64,000 bases of DNA from Symmetrospora coprosmae (taxonomy: Eukaryota > Basidiomycota > Cystobasidiomycetes > Symmetrosporaceae): positions 248,001-312,000 of the forward strand of contig VUYT01000022.1 in assembly GCA_008802785.1 (NCBI GenBank), given 5' to 3'. Below the pieces are notes generated by a model. It ran no database searches, had not been told where the DNA came from, and saw only the letters and a list, made by a program, of their open reading frames with translations. This document shows, in pieces, positions 31,736 to 42,158 of the stretch (position 1 is the first letter of the stretch; each line of letters starts with the position of its first letter). The position numbers and the translations under genes are program-made.

Positions 31736-33112
31736 CTAGACAGACACGCTGAACGGCGGTCGATCCCTAACGTCATACTCGCCCGCTCGCGCCGATATCC
31801 CCGCGGCCGAAGGCTTCTTACGCTCTAGAATGTCCTTCGAAGCAGGCATGAGTTGTGCCTCGCTGCTGTACCACTTCTTCCCGCCGCTATCATAGTCAAA
31901 CACTTCCGTGTCTTTGTTCTTGTTCCAGATGCGTGGTTCGCGCACAGAGTGCACGACTCCCAGATGCGTCGAGCCGCGCCCACTCGCGTTCAGTATCTTG
32001 ACATAGTCCGAAGGCTTAAGCGTAAGGGAGGGCTGCTCTTCAGACACGTTGGCAGGAGTTGGCGGGACTGCATGCGGTGCAGACGCCTTCGCTGGCTGAA
32101 TCCTCCTGATACCGGCCGCCATGTTGTCAGAAGCCTTGCCTAGCGCGGTTGCATCTCTCCGCTTCAGAAGTGCTGGTATAGAGGTCGGCGCTGATGCAGC
32201 AGGAGGTCGAGGACGCGTCGATAACGACGGCGAGACCTTCGGATCCGCGAGCGAGCTCATCGTCATGGATACAAGGACCTCTCTGATGCCCGCGGCAGGC
32301 ATGTCAGGGAGCGGCGCAGACGCGTCCTTTCTACCGATGAAGCGTCTCTTAGATACGGATCGCGCGCTAGATTGAGCGCGAGGCAGAGCCTTGCTGCGAG
32401 CGGGGCGGAGTTCGAGAGCAGCAGCTGGAGGTGCAGATAGCGAGCGGCCTCCGCTGGGTCGCCCAGGTAGCGGTGCGGATGAAAACCCGCTAGCGACCGC
32501 ATTTCGATTCGTGCGAGGCCCTGAAGCGGTCAGAGGAGCCACTGATGCAGAGCTCTGCGCTCGGACAGGCTGAAACTCCTTGCGTGTATGCACAGGAGCA
32601 TGCTTAAAGACCTGAGGGTGCTGGTTGGGTGCAGGTGGAGGCGCCCAGGCAGCAAGCCCTGCGCTGTTGGCTGCTGAAGGGCCTAGGACGCGGCTGCCTC
32701 GGTTCCGAGCCTTGCGAGCTGCAGCGCTCTCCGAAGGATGAACGGGTACGTTGTTGACTGGAACCAGATAGACGAGCTGCGGCGGCGGGGCCATCAGAGC
32801 TGAATGCACGGGAAGCGGTCGAACCGGCTGCGTGTGCACCATTTGACCCTGTCCAAGAGGCGCTGCGTACGGAGCGGGATGGTACGGGTACCGCAACTGA
32901 TGAGATACCGGTATGGAAGGCTCTATAGGCCTTGCATGGGCATGGCAGAGCTGTCGCTGCTGTCGAGCTGGACGCGAGTACGAGGGGCGGTACCAGGGTG
33001 CTGCAGGCGCCACCGAGTGGGCATGCCTTGCGTAGCGAGGATAGTTTGGCTGCATAGCAGGGCGAGCCCAGCCATGGCGCCGGCGAGATAACCATCTGCG
33101 ATAGCCCAGCAT
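31736..33112 (-). CDS. Hypothetical Pro/Ala/Ser-rich protein, 458 aa
   Basis: A single uninterrupted frame with ATG at 33112; no family recognised. Residues 1-330 are low complexity and basic, with Tyr/Pro/Arg at the N-terminus and Ala/Pro/Ser later, and no membrane segment. The last 90 residues look more ordered: SLTLKPSDYVKILNASGRG, LGVVHSVREPRIWNKNKD, FDYDSGGKKWYSSEAQLMP. Such a layout (long disordered region plus short C-terminal motif) is common for fungal nuclear or RNA-associated proteins, but that is only an analogy. Upstream exons cannot be excluded because 33113-33555 is open on both strands. Confidence 0.55.
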   Translation of the reverse strand: MLGYRRWLSRRRHGWARPAMQPNYPRYARHAHSVAPAAPWYRPSYSRPARQQRQLCHAHARPIEPSIPVSHQLRYPYHPAPYAAPLGQGQMVHTQPVRPLPVHSALMAPPPQLVYLVPVNNVPVHPSESAAARKARNRGSRVLGPSAANSAGLAAWAPPPAPNQHPQVFKHAPVHTRKEFQPVRAQSSASVAPLTASGPRTNRNAVASGFSSAPLPGRPSGGRSLSAPPAAALELRPARSKALPRAQSSARSVSKRRFIGRKDASAPLPDMPAAGIREVLVSMTMSSLADPKVSPSLSTRPRPPAASAPTSIPALLKRRDATALGKASDNMAAGIRRIQPAKASAPHAVPPTPANVSEEQPSLTLKPSDYVKILNASGRGSTHLGVVHSVREPRIWNKNKDTEVFDYDSGGKKWYSSEAQLMPASKDILERKKPSAAGISARAGEYDVRDRPPFSVSV

Positions 33113-33555
33113 GGCGGGTCCGGATTGGAGGCGGATCAGAGCAGACTGTTCGGAAGGACCAGCCTCGAGACAGCGACGTCGTCAACGGGTTACAGTGGGT
33201 GAAGTAGAGGAGCGGCAGGCATAAATGACCTTGCCTCGGCATTTCTGCACCGCACAGATGTCCTTTGTCCGGATCTTCACTCCGCTTCGGCTACCTGGGC
33301 AGCCCAGGCTGACTGCCTGACACGGAAGACGGGCTAAGGGTGTCGCGACGTCCGGACATGCTCCCTGGACGTGGAAGGTCACCCTGGTGCGCTTGCTTGC
33401 TGCTTTCCAGCTCGTCCAGCGTGTGCTCCTTGCCTCCTTCGAGCTCACATCGCACAAGCTTGGAAAGGTTGTCAGACTCAGAATGCACAGAGTCGCAGGA
33501 CCCTTCACACCGCAACGTCCATTGAGGAGCCAGAGTGGGCTTTCCGTCTTCCGCA
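33113..33555. other. Divergent region between two hypothetical genes
   Basis: About 440 bp with long open frames on both strands; none starts with ATG and shows family text. It may hold 5' exons of either neighbour. Confidence 0.35.
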
Positions 33556-34296
33556 ATGTGCTCAGCCTGGAAGCCCGCTGATGTCCTGCACTGCCTTGCA
33601 TCCTGCCCAGGTCGCGAGTCCTCTCCGCTGCTGTACGATGCCCGCGCCGATATCCCAGTGCCGTACCTGTCTGCCTTTCCCGGATATGCGCCCATCGAGA
33701 GCGAGGTCGAGCGCAACAGGACGCTTGCTTGGGCCGAGTCTGTCAATCTCGCGGGTCTGCTGAATCCGGAAGCTCTAGCGGTTGGAGGGGAGCAGGAAGG
33801 CGGCCTGCACCGCCAGCGTCAGGACCAGCACAAGCATGCCATCGAGAGGGACCCGTCACGTCTCAGCGACATCGCTGAAGAGTCTCACGACGAACAGGAG
33901 GACTCTGACGATCCAAGCTATCATCCAGAACAGGGTCTCGTTGCGCAAGCTGCACCTTCCGAGCAAAGCGGTTCTCCTGGCGACGATGATCCTTCCTCCA
34001 TGACAACGGGTAGCACCTTCTCATCCAAAGGTACTGCATCGCGCAAGAGATCCTCCTCCGTCACTCGCTCTCCTGCCACCAAGCGCCGACGCATGCTGGA
34101 CTTTCAGCGAGGCATTGACCTGCGCAAACATCCGCGTTGGACTCCGAGTGAGGCAGAGAGGCACAGAGGCGTGGTCTGGATGGAGTACGTTCTGGATCGT
34201 AAGGGAAGGGTAGTATGCGTGACGAGGGAAGAAGCAGAGGAGATGCAGAGGAAGGCAGAGATGAGGAAGATGAAGAGGGAGGAGAGGAAGGGATGA
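33556..34296 (+). CDS. Hypothetical protein with C-terminal Trp/YVLD motif, copy 1
   Basis: About 246 aa from the first ATG in frame; no named family. The N-terminal third includes LLYDARADIPVPYLSAFPGY and ESVNLAGLLNPEALAVGG. The middle is acidic and Ser-rich, followed by a basic patch (SPATKRRRM) like a nuclear localisation signal. The C-terminus carries the motif shared with the next gene: RWTPSEAERH, VVWMEYVLDRKGRV, TREEAEEMQRKAE. It ends in a Lys/Glu helix encoded at the edge of a purine repeat. Upstream coding exons are possible. Shared motif, orientation and adjacency suggest an old tandem duplication with the gene at 34798. Confidence 0.55.
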   Translation: MCSAWKPADVLHCLASCPGRESSPLLYDARADIPVPYLSAFPGYAPIESEVERNRTLAWAESVNLAGLLNPEALAVGGEQEGGLHRQRQDQHKHAIERDPSRLSDIAEESHDEQEDSDDPSYHPEQGLVAQAAPSEQSGSPGDDDPSSMTTGSTFSSKGTASRKRSSSVTRSPATKRRRMLDFQRGIDLRKHPRWTPSEAERHRGVVWMEYVLDRKGRVVCVTREEAEEMQRKAEMRKMKREERKG

Positions 34297-34312
34297 GGAA
34301 GATGAAGAGGGA

Positions 34313-34398
34313 GGAGAGGGAGAGGAGGGAGAGGAGGGAGAGGAGGGAGAGGAGGGAGAGGAGGGAGAGGAGGGAGAGGAGGGAGAGGAGGGAGAGGG
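34313..34398 (+). repeat. Nine-nucleotide purine minisatellite (GAGGGAGAG)n
   Basis: About nine near-perfect tandem units just downstream of the stop at 34296; all-purine on the plus strand. It probably arose from the Lys/Glu codon run at the end of the preceding gene. Confidence 0.85.
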
Positions 34399-34797
34399 AG
34401 AAGGAAGGTGGTGGCGAAATGCGAAATGTAGTCGCGTGACGCGTCTCAGGGGGTGTGGCAACGTCGAGCTGAAGGAGGTGGGCGTCGGAGAGACTGCTGT
34501 ATGATTCATCTGAACGTGCCTGTATAGTGGTGTGATGACAATGTACATGCAGATGCACGCGACTGCATGCAGACGCGCAACGATGATCGGACACAACAAG
34601 CTCGTGGAGTTTGGTTGGACGGAGATGCCCCCTGGCGGTCCGTGCGTCAGTCTCCCCCATTTCTCCGATTTCCTTTTCGCAACGAGCCATCCATCCTTTG
34701 CTTCGCTCCACTCAGTTGCAGGATCAGATAAGCGCACTGCAAGTCGTCTCAGCACAATACAGTCTCGACCGCCTGACCTCGTATCAGCGAACGAAAG

Positions 34798-36412
34798 ATG
34801 GACGGCAGCGTTGATGTCACGTTCAAGAAGCCTCGCGGTCGTCCTCCAAAGAGCGCCACACATCAACAAGGTGAGCAGGATTCGTGCGCTCCTCTCCAAC
34901 ATCCCTCTCTAGACACTACAAGCTCTTCCTCCTCCTCTTTCCCCTTTCCCCTTTCCCCTTTGCCCGTACGCCCCACGCTCTCTCCGATAGATCCCGACAC
35001 CTCCGCCTCTGCCTCCACGTCCGCCGAACCCTCAAAGAAGAGGAAGAGCAAAGGCAAGAAGGCTGCCGGCGACCTCGAGAGGGAGGCATCACCGGACATT
35101 CCGGTACCGCCTGAGTACGATCCAACCCTGTTCCCTGGCGCCAGCGAAGGTGGGCGCCCGCCAACCCAGGCTCAGCGGAGCCAGCAGGGTTTCCCTTATG
35201 GTGGCGCTAACGCTCGTGCCTCCCCTCCCACAATCTCTCGCGCCACTAATGCAACACCTGTGGCTACCATAGGCGACCAGACTGACGACGAGAACGATGA
35301 GGAGAACGACAACGACGATGACAGCGGCACCTTGCCCAACATCAGCGTCGTGATCCCCAAGAGCGTACCCACCGTATCCACCGGCACGAGCGGTAAGACC
35401 GCAAAAGGCGCTGCACTGAGCAAGAAGAACCCGAGAAGCGATGCTCCAGGTGGCTCGCACGCCCCGCTCGATGCGGATCAGGGTGAGTCGCAGGCGTGCG
35501 AAGCGCCTGTCCGGACGCTTCTGCACCTGCAGTCTCATTCGAGAAAGGGAGGCGAATGGGAGCTAATGTCCACCTTCCCCGCCTGCCTACCTTCCCTCTT
35601 CGTATCGCAGGTCGCGCAGACGCTGAGTTTGCTTTGCAGGAGATGGAGGCACAGATGCGTGCCGACAGGCAGGCTGAATGCGACCGTCCCGAGAGCGAAG
35701 AACATGATGATGGTGGGCGTCGATGGGTCCACGAACCTGTGCGCTGTGTTGCAGTAACTGACTCCCGTTCTTCCTCCCGCCCTCCGCCCTACTGCAATCA
35801 GCGCCGGATCAGGAACAAGAGGCCACTGCCCGAGCTGCTGCTGCTGAGAAGGGAAGGGAGAATCGCAAATCCCTCCTTGAAAGTGGCAAAGGAGCCCGCA
35901 AGACATCTCGGCCTGGCCCCCTGCACAAGCAGTACCGGCAGGAATCTCAGCAGGTCGAGGAGCATCGGGCAGAGATCAGCGACTCGGACACAGAGCCGAG
36001 CGAGGACGACGAGGACGGAGGTGAGCGGTTCATCGTGCACCGCCTTCTTGCGCCATCCACTGCCTGTCCCGTCCTGACACCCTAACTTGGCGAAGCAGAG
36101 CGACCCGCGAAGAAAACGAAGGGAGCCTTGTCAAAAGACACTGCCAGAGCCTCGAAGACCAGCAAGTCCACCAAAGCCAGCTCGTCGAAGACCGTCGAGA
36201 AGGAGAAGCCCACGAAGAGGAGAAAGAGGCGCATTGGTTATGGCTGGACCACCAAGAGGGAAGGCGACAAGCATGTCATTTGGTACGACTATGTCCTCGA
36301 CGAGTGGACTGGCAAGACGCTCCATCTTCCCAGGAAGGAGGCCGACAAGGTCAGACAGGAGAATGCGAAGCTTCCCTCGAAGAAGAGGAGGAAGGACAGC
36401 GGGGTCGCGTGA
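34798..36412 (+). CDS. AT-hook protein with C-terminal Trp/YVLD motif, copy 2
   Basis: Exons 34798-34870, 34913-35482, 35611-35712, 35802-36020 and 36099-36412; phases agree throughout. The N-terminus holds an AT-hook (VTFKKPRGRPPKSA), which suggests binding to the AT minor groove. Then come low-complexity Ser/Pro and acidic stretches, a predicted helical segment (DAEFALQEMEAQMRADRQAE), an acidic patch (SDTEPSEDDEDG) and several Lys-rich blocks. The C-terminal motif reads GYGWTTKREGDKHVIWYDY, VLDEWTGKTLHLPRKEADKV, alignable with copy 1 over about 35 residues. A nuclear, chromatin-linked role is an inference from the AT-hook. The 42-nt first intron is the shortest I accept in the window. Confidence 0.7.
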
Positions 36413-36712
36413 GGAGGATCAGTACAAGAGGGAATGAGCAGCGCCAAGGTGTTAGTAAAGGGAGTCAGTCGCGTATGCCGCACTGCAAGGGCGGTTAAAG
36501 AAACGGTAGTGTCCAAAGGACCGTCAGCAGGAGTGCTTGTAGCATAGCCGGAAGGGAGGTCAGGGTCGTCTAAGCTTTCTTTCCCATCCACAATGTCTCC
36601 CTCTCACTCATTCATTTACGTAGCTTTCGTTGTGTGTCAGCAGCACTAGTCAGGTGGTTCCAGCAAGGCAGCTCGCTCGAGGCGCTTCATAGACCTTTAA
36701 AACAGCGCGCAT

Positions 36713-38086
36713 CTACTCGTCCATGACAAGAACGCTGCGGAAACGAACCTTGTTCGTAATCATCTTGTCGACTGCCTCCTTCACCTGCGAGAAGGGGAAT
36801 TTCTCGACCATGCAGTGAATGTCGTGCAGCTTGGCAAAGGCGATGGTCTCCTCGCAGTCCAGGGCGTGTCCGGAAGGCCAGGATTTTACGGAGAGACCCT
36901 TGCCGATCATGGGAATCGTGTTAATCGAGACCTCGCCAACGGCTGCCACCATGCAATGGACTCGTCAGCTTCGTAAAGAATATCACAGACATCGCAGGGC
37001 GACTCACGCGCGAGGATGAGCAGCTTGCCGAGCGGGCCGAGTGCGCCGACGAGCGGACCAACGAGCTTCGGGTCCGGTGCAGTCGATACGACCAGATCGG
37101 CGCCTCCCAGTTTCTGCAGGGCCTCGGTCGCATCCTCCTTGCTGGTGTCAATGTAGTCGTGGGCGCCAAGCTTCATGGCAAAGTCCTTCTTGTCGGCGCT
37201 CGACGAGATGGCCACAGTATGGTAGCCTGGCGGTCGAAAAAGTCAGCATCTGGGGGGGAGCATATCACGAGGTGCAAGCCTCACCCATCTTCCTCGCAAA
37301 TGATACGGCGAGATGGCCTGAAGAGATGCGCAGAGTTCCGTTTTCAGCTGGGGATTCGCTCGGGATCGACTTCGAAAGGATCCTCACCGAGACCTCCGAG
37401 GCCCTGGACAGCCACAATGTCGCCCGGCATGAGCTTCTGCTGGCGAATACCGTTGAAGACGGTAACTCCAGCGCACATGAGGGGCTATGTGTGTCCTGTG
37501 TCAGACTAGCCCGACGATAGCTGAAGCGAAGACAGTGGGACTCACGGCTGCCTCGGCAAGATCAATGCCCTCGGGGATCCTGACGGCTGCCTCGGAGCGC
37601 AGGTAGGCGTACTCGGCATCTAAGAAGCAGAAGCGGGGAGCAGTCAGTGCGTATAAGCCTTCGTAGACATGCGAGCAGAATGCGGAAACAACAGCGCGAC
37701 TCACGTCCTCCGTTTCGAGTGACTCCGTTGATCTGTTCCTTCACGCACATCTGGAAGAGTCCTCGGTTGCAAGGCTTGCACATACCGCAGTGACCACCAT
37801 GCCAGGGCCCTCCTACAATGTCCCCAGTCTTCCAGCGGTTCTCCGCACCCTTGCCCAGGGCGACCACCTTGCCTATGTATTCGTGCCCACAGACCAGCTT
37901 GTTGACCGGGCCGAAATGGCCCTTCTGGATGTGATCATCACTGCCGCAGATTCCGCTGTGAGATACGCGGACCAAGAGCTCGCCCTCCTTGGGCTGCTCG
38001 AGGGGGAGCTCCTGGATCTTCCAGTCGGCTCCGGGCTCGTCAATAACGCAGGCCCTGTACGTCTTTGGGAGCGAGTTGGAGGACAT
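36713..38086 (-). CDS. Zinc-dependent alcohol dehydrogenase (MDR superfamily)
   Basis: Oxidises primary alcohols or reduces aldehydes with a nicotinamide cofactor. Exons 38086-37705, 37619-37546, 37484-37388, 37317-37285 (33 nt), 37226-37008 and 36942-36713 give 344 aa, the standard length. Catalytic zinc ligands are in SGICGSDDHIQKG and CGHEYIGKV; the structural zinc has four Cys in GGHCGMCKPCNRGLFQMC. The Rossmann fold is GLGGLGHLAVSFARKMG. After the second strand, YHTVAISSSADKK has Ser where NAD-specific enzymes have Asp, which favours NADP(H). The C-terminus is SFR-like (KVRFRSVLVMDE). No signal peptide. It is convergent with the AT-hook gene. Confidence 0.93.
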
Positions 38087-38477
38087 GTCGGTGATGGATC
38101 AAGTAGGGATGAAGAGTGAGTATGTGGGGGGATGTGGGATGTAGAGCAGAGGAAAGAGTGGCCGATCTACTTTTGGGCGCCCCACCTGCTGTCGGCGGTA
38201 AGGATCCGCGGCTGCGTCAGCGCGACGGCGATGGCGGCTATAAAGGCTGAATAAGCATGTCAGAGCGGAGATGCGGATTAACCAGCGGAAATGCAGCACC
38301 ATGAACAGGAGGACACGACAGTACAGTAAGTTAACGCTCTTCGGCTACATTGTGATACATTTTCACAGTCTGGCTGGTCCTGGCCCGGTTGGTGACCTGC
38401 TGTACATTCCTATCGTGCACTGCAATTCATGCGAGCCATCCTAGCGAATCGGTGTCGTCAATCGCTGCTCTATCATG

Positions 38478-40332
38478 TCATACTCCAACTCGGATCTTCT
38501 TCTTGGCCCCCGCCGACAAGCCCTTGCTCCCGCCGAGCGCCATGTCCGCCCACTTGTCGCTGCCGCTGCTCTTCCTGTCCAATACAGCGCTGAAAGTCTT
38601 GCCATTGACATTGGGGCGCAGCTCGCTCAAAGGCCGCTTGCCAGGCTCGTTGCCGTCGTTGAAGAACCGAGAGACGGTTTTTGACATTGAGTACGACGCG
38701 CTGCTGGTAGTGGTTGTGGTTGTCCCACCTCGCATGCCCTGCTGGTGCCGATTTTGATCGTGATGCGAGTGCGCATCTAGGTCGGCGAAGTCGTCATATA
38801 GCAGCGTGTCGTCGCATATCACGTCCCTCTCGTCCACCTCCAGGCTCGCCTCGTCCTCGCTCAGCAGGCTGTGTATCCTTTTCCTAGCCGTCTGCCCGGA
38901 TGGCGGCGCGCCAGTCGCGTAAGCGTTCTCGAGTGTGAGGTCGTCCGAACCTGTACACGTGTCGTTGGCCGCATCCTGGTCGAGGGCTTTCCCCTTGCCT
39001 TTGAGATCCCGCTGGCGCAGGCATGCAAGCTCTGCTCTGAGCTCTTGGATCGTCGTTCGCTTCCTGGCGAGCGCGTCTGCATTGTCCTTATTCGATTTGA
39101 CGAGCTTGTTGTGCAGCTTCTTGAGGCGGTCGTGCCTCTCCTCCAGACTAGCGTAGCGTTCGTCGGCGTCTGTCGCGCTTTCTAGCTTGTGGCGCTCGAG
39201 CTCGGCGCATCTGCCCTTACTGGCGGCCAGATCCCTGCGTCGTGTAAAGAAAACGACGCGCGTTAGTTGCGGGCACGGCCTGCCTGGTCTTGCAGGATCT
39301 GAAGTCACCCACTCCTTGACACTTCCAATATCCATGGCTTGGCGCTGTACCTGCTGCTTGTAGTTCTCGACATTGTCTCGCGCGTCACGCAGGTCCTTCT
39401 CAAGCCCCTTTTTCTCCTCCTTGAGCTTGGCGACCTTGACATCCAGTCCCTTCTTCTGCCCGGTGAGCTGCTGTACGCGCTCATCAAATGCATGCACTGT
39501 GCCATGGAGGTTGCTCATTTCGGCATTGAGCTCGTCGATCTGGTCCGAGCGGTCCGCGAGAGCTTTCTCAAGCTCGCCGATCTGCGCCGTCTTGCTCGCA
39601 AGCAGTCCGCGCATCTCTGCGACGATAGCACCATCGCTTCTGACGGGCCTGGCGGGGCGAGAGGACTCGCCGTCGCTTTCGCTCTCCGTGTCTCCGTTAT
39701 GATTGCTATTGCGGTTGCCGCTGACCTGATTCGCCTCGTCTTCCTCTTCATCGTCCGAGATGCGGAGCCTCGCCTTTGCGCTGAGACGCGACGGCCCTGC
39801 GTGGTTGCTGCCTCCTGCCTCTACCCTCCGCGACGGGCTGCTCGACGACCCGTTGTGCCCGTCTGCGCCCTCCTCTCGCACGCGCAGCTCTCCAGCAAAG
39901 ATGAGCTTGCGGAAGCGCGAAAGCTGCTTCTTGTCGCCGTCGGGATGCAGGATGTTCTCCTTGCAGTAAGGGCAGTCGTTGTGCTTCTTGCGCCGACCGG
40001 GCCCGATGCCCGGGTCGATGGGCGTGTTGCACCATTCGCGGATGCATCCAGAGTGAAAGATGTGGCCTGCGTAGAGGGCGGAGCACGAGCGCGGCTGCAT
40101 CCATCAGCATGTTCCAATGCGGTATGCACGCCGTGAGCAGCAGCAGCGGCTCCCGTGACACTGCTGCGCCATTCGGAAGGCCACGACGCGCCCACGCCAC
40201 GAAGGTGCCGCCTCCAGCAGCGGCCTTGTCAGACTCACCGCAAGCAATGAGGACGATCCATTCGCCCGCAACGTCTGCCTCGGCGGTGTTGCAGCAGATG
40301 CTGCACTCGAGGGTGGCTGTGACGCGCGACAT
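38478..40332 (-). CDS. RING-finger E3 ubiquitin ligase with coiled coil, TRAIP-like
   Basis: TRAIP-type ligases ubiquitinate replisome components at stalled or converging forks. Exons 40332-40239, 40066-39313 and 39234-38478 give 534 aa. The RING spans residues 9 to about 70: LECSICCNTAEA, IACGHIFHSGCIREWCN, and NDCPYCKENI, with Cys/His ligands in the right order; the first intron splits the CGH triplet. Residues 170-400 form a long coiled coil (LEKALADRSDQIDELNAEMS, KVAKLKEEKKGLEKDLRD). Ser-rich and acidic stretches follow, and a Lys-rich end. For exon 2 to 3 the donor GTGGGT inside the GAGTGGGT sequence is the one that keeps frame. Other RING/coiled-coil ligases remain possible. Confidence 0.75.
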
Positions 40333-40861
40333 TGCGGCCGGCTGGCCTCTCAGCGCTCAGCGCAACAAGTCCAAGGTGCTGGTGGAATCCGCGAGTCGAG
40401 CCGAGGGCAGCCCAGTCTGCTCGCCTGCAGCGGAGCGCGGTTCAGATCGACAGGACCGACGGTGCTCGTGCCCTGTCCCGCAACGAAGACGGCTGCGAGG
40501 AGGGCAATGTGGTCGGTGGTGCTGCCGGCTGAGAGTGTGCAAGGGTCGAGGGATGCCCAAACAAGCGCGTGCCAGTCCAGTCCAGACTGATGAGCTTAAA
40601 CACGTGCAAACGGGGTTGGCGGCGTCGAAGCCGCACACAAAGACTCTCGAAAGCGATGGCAGAAGTGAAGGCATCGGCACGCGAGCAAGGTACTCTATAC
40701 TGAGATGATCCGCGTCCATCGGGCTATGCCTCATTTACTCTGCTGCAACGCTGGGGCCACAACAAGGACATCACGGCAGACCCTAGGGTTACCTCCACCA
40801 TTGTTCGGAGGTGTTTTGACATCAGGAGACGCTACTACTGCAGGGAAGATGACTGAGACGT
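40333..40861. other. Intergenic region between TRAIP-like gene and uS8
   Basis: About 530 bp holding the promoter of the RING gene and the 3' end of uS8. No gene or repeat recognised. Confidence 0.35.
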
Positions 40862-41676
40862 CTAGTAGACGAATCCGAGAATCTGGGAGAGGCGAGCCAG
40901 AAGACACAGTCAGCTAGTGATTAGGCGCGAGGATGGCGACAGGCAACCAGGGTGTGAGACCAGAAGGGCTCGGTGACGGAGGCGGCGCTGAACTTGGGCA
41001 AGTGCTGCGCAGAGCAGCACAGCCGACATCCGCACTGGCACCGGGCACGCCAACGCCTGCATCGTGCGCCGCCTCGTCCCTGGCACCGCCCTGGTCTGCA
41101 TCCGTGTGCACTGAGACGGGACAACCCACCTTTCCGGCAACGTGCTTCCTCCTTGCCTCCTCGTGGTCCATGATGCCGGCCGAGGTGGTGAGGATGATGT
41201 AGCCGAACGAACGCGCGGGCATGAGCAAGTTGACCCAGTTCTCAATCTGGCCGAGCTGGACGTTGAAGCGGGGCGAAATGACGCCGCACTTGTTGATCCG
41301 GCCGTTGAGCTGGATGACAATCTTGCCGGAGCGGTGGTCGTCAATCTCCTCGAACTCGTCTGTAAGGATGGGGAGAGATGGCTGTCAGCTGGCTTTTCCG
41401 ACGAGCAGCGCCCACCCGGACCGGACAGCAGCGACAGCTCAGGGTAGACTGACCAATGTAGCCTATGACACGGCAAGAGGAGGGAAGCGGATCAGCAAGT
41501 GTTTCCGACGTTAAGAGTACAAGCGGTACAGGCGAGTACGCACCGTGCTTCTGCATGACAGTCAGGAAGCGGACAATGACCTTGCTCGAGGGGCGGATGA
41601 GGACCTGGCGCTTGCCGGTGCGCTCGGCATTGCAGATGTTGTTGAGGCAGTCGCCGAGGACAGAGACGCGGACCAT
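40862..41676 (-). CDS. RPS22: 40S ribosomal protein uS8 (S22/S15a)
   Basis: Small-subunit protein contacting the central domain of 18S rRNA. Exons 41676-41544, 41462-41454 (9 nt, GCTACATTG), 41359-41130 and 40882-40862 (21 nt) give exactly 130 aa, the family length. Spliced text: [80 protein letters not shown], and the end KHVAGK|ILGFVY. Both tiny exons are required to restore the universal sequence and have good splice sites (TCATAG/GTCAGT around the 9-mer). The last intron is 247 nt. The start is divergent from eS17. Confidence 0.95.
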
Positions 41677-42158
41677 GTTGGTATGCTTAAAAGTGGTCTG
41701 TGTGGGTGGGCTGTGTGTAGGGACAGTGTCAGGATGCTTCCTTGGGCGGGCTGAGCCTGCTGCAAAAGCGTGCACGAGCACGGGCAGGGCAGCCTCGAAT
41801 ATGCGGCTCCCGGACTCACGGGGGTCGAGTTCTGGAAGATTGGGCCCGGTTGGAGGGGATGAGGTCAAGCCTGGATCAGTTGAGTATCTATGCAATAGAT
41901 ATGATCACAGTGGTGCCTCTGTCGACGTGTGGTGGTATGTACCTTTTTGGAGTGGTGTGTGTGTGTGCGCGCCTCTCTCTGCGTGCCCTCCCTTCTTTCC
42001 GCAGCGGTGAAGGGTCGATCGGGTGTGTCGAGCTCCCCCAAGGAAGGGCGAAAAAGTCGGGAAAGAGGGGAGGAGAGGGGAGGGGGAGACACGCTCCGCC
42101 TGCCCCTGGTCCCGCCCGAAGCACTCATCGTAGCACTTTCAGCACACATTCCGGCATC
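41677..42158. promoter_or_regulatory. Divergent promoter of ribosomal protein genes uS8 and eS17
   Basis: 482 bp between the two start codons. It includes GT-rich (about 41953-41975) and GGGGAGAGGGGAGG purine tracts (about 42064-42085). Because both products are 40S proteins needed in equal amounts, a shared regulatory element is likely, but I cannot name the factor site. Confidence 0.5.

Noticed and set aside
34021-34902. Minus-strand Ser/Pro-Leu-rich frame opposite the YVLD-motif genes
   Set aside because: It arises from the purine repeat read in reverse and overlaps a better supported plus-strand gene.
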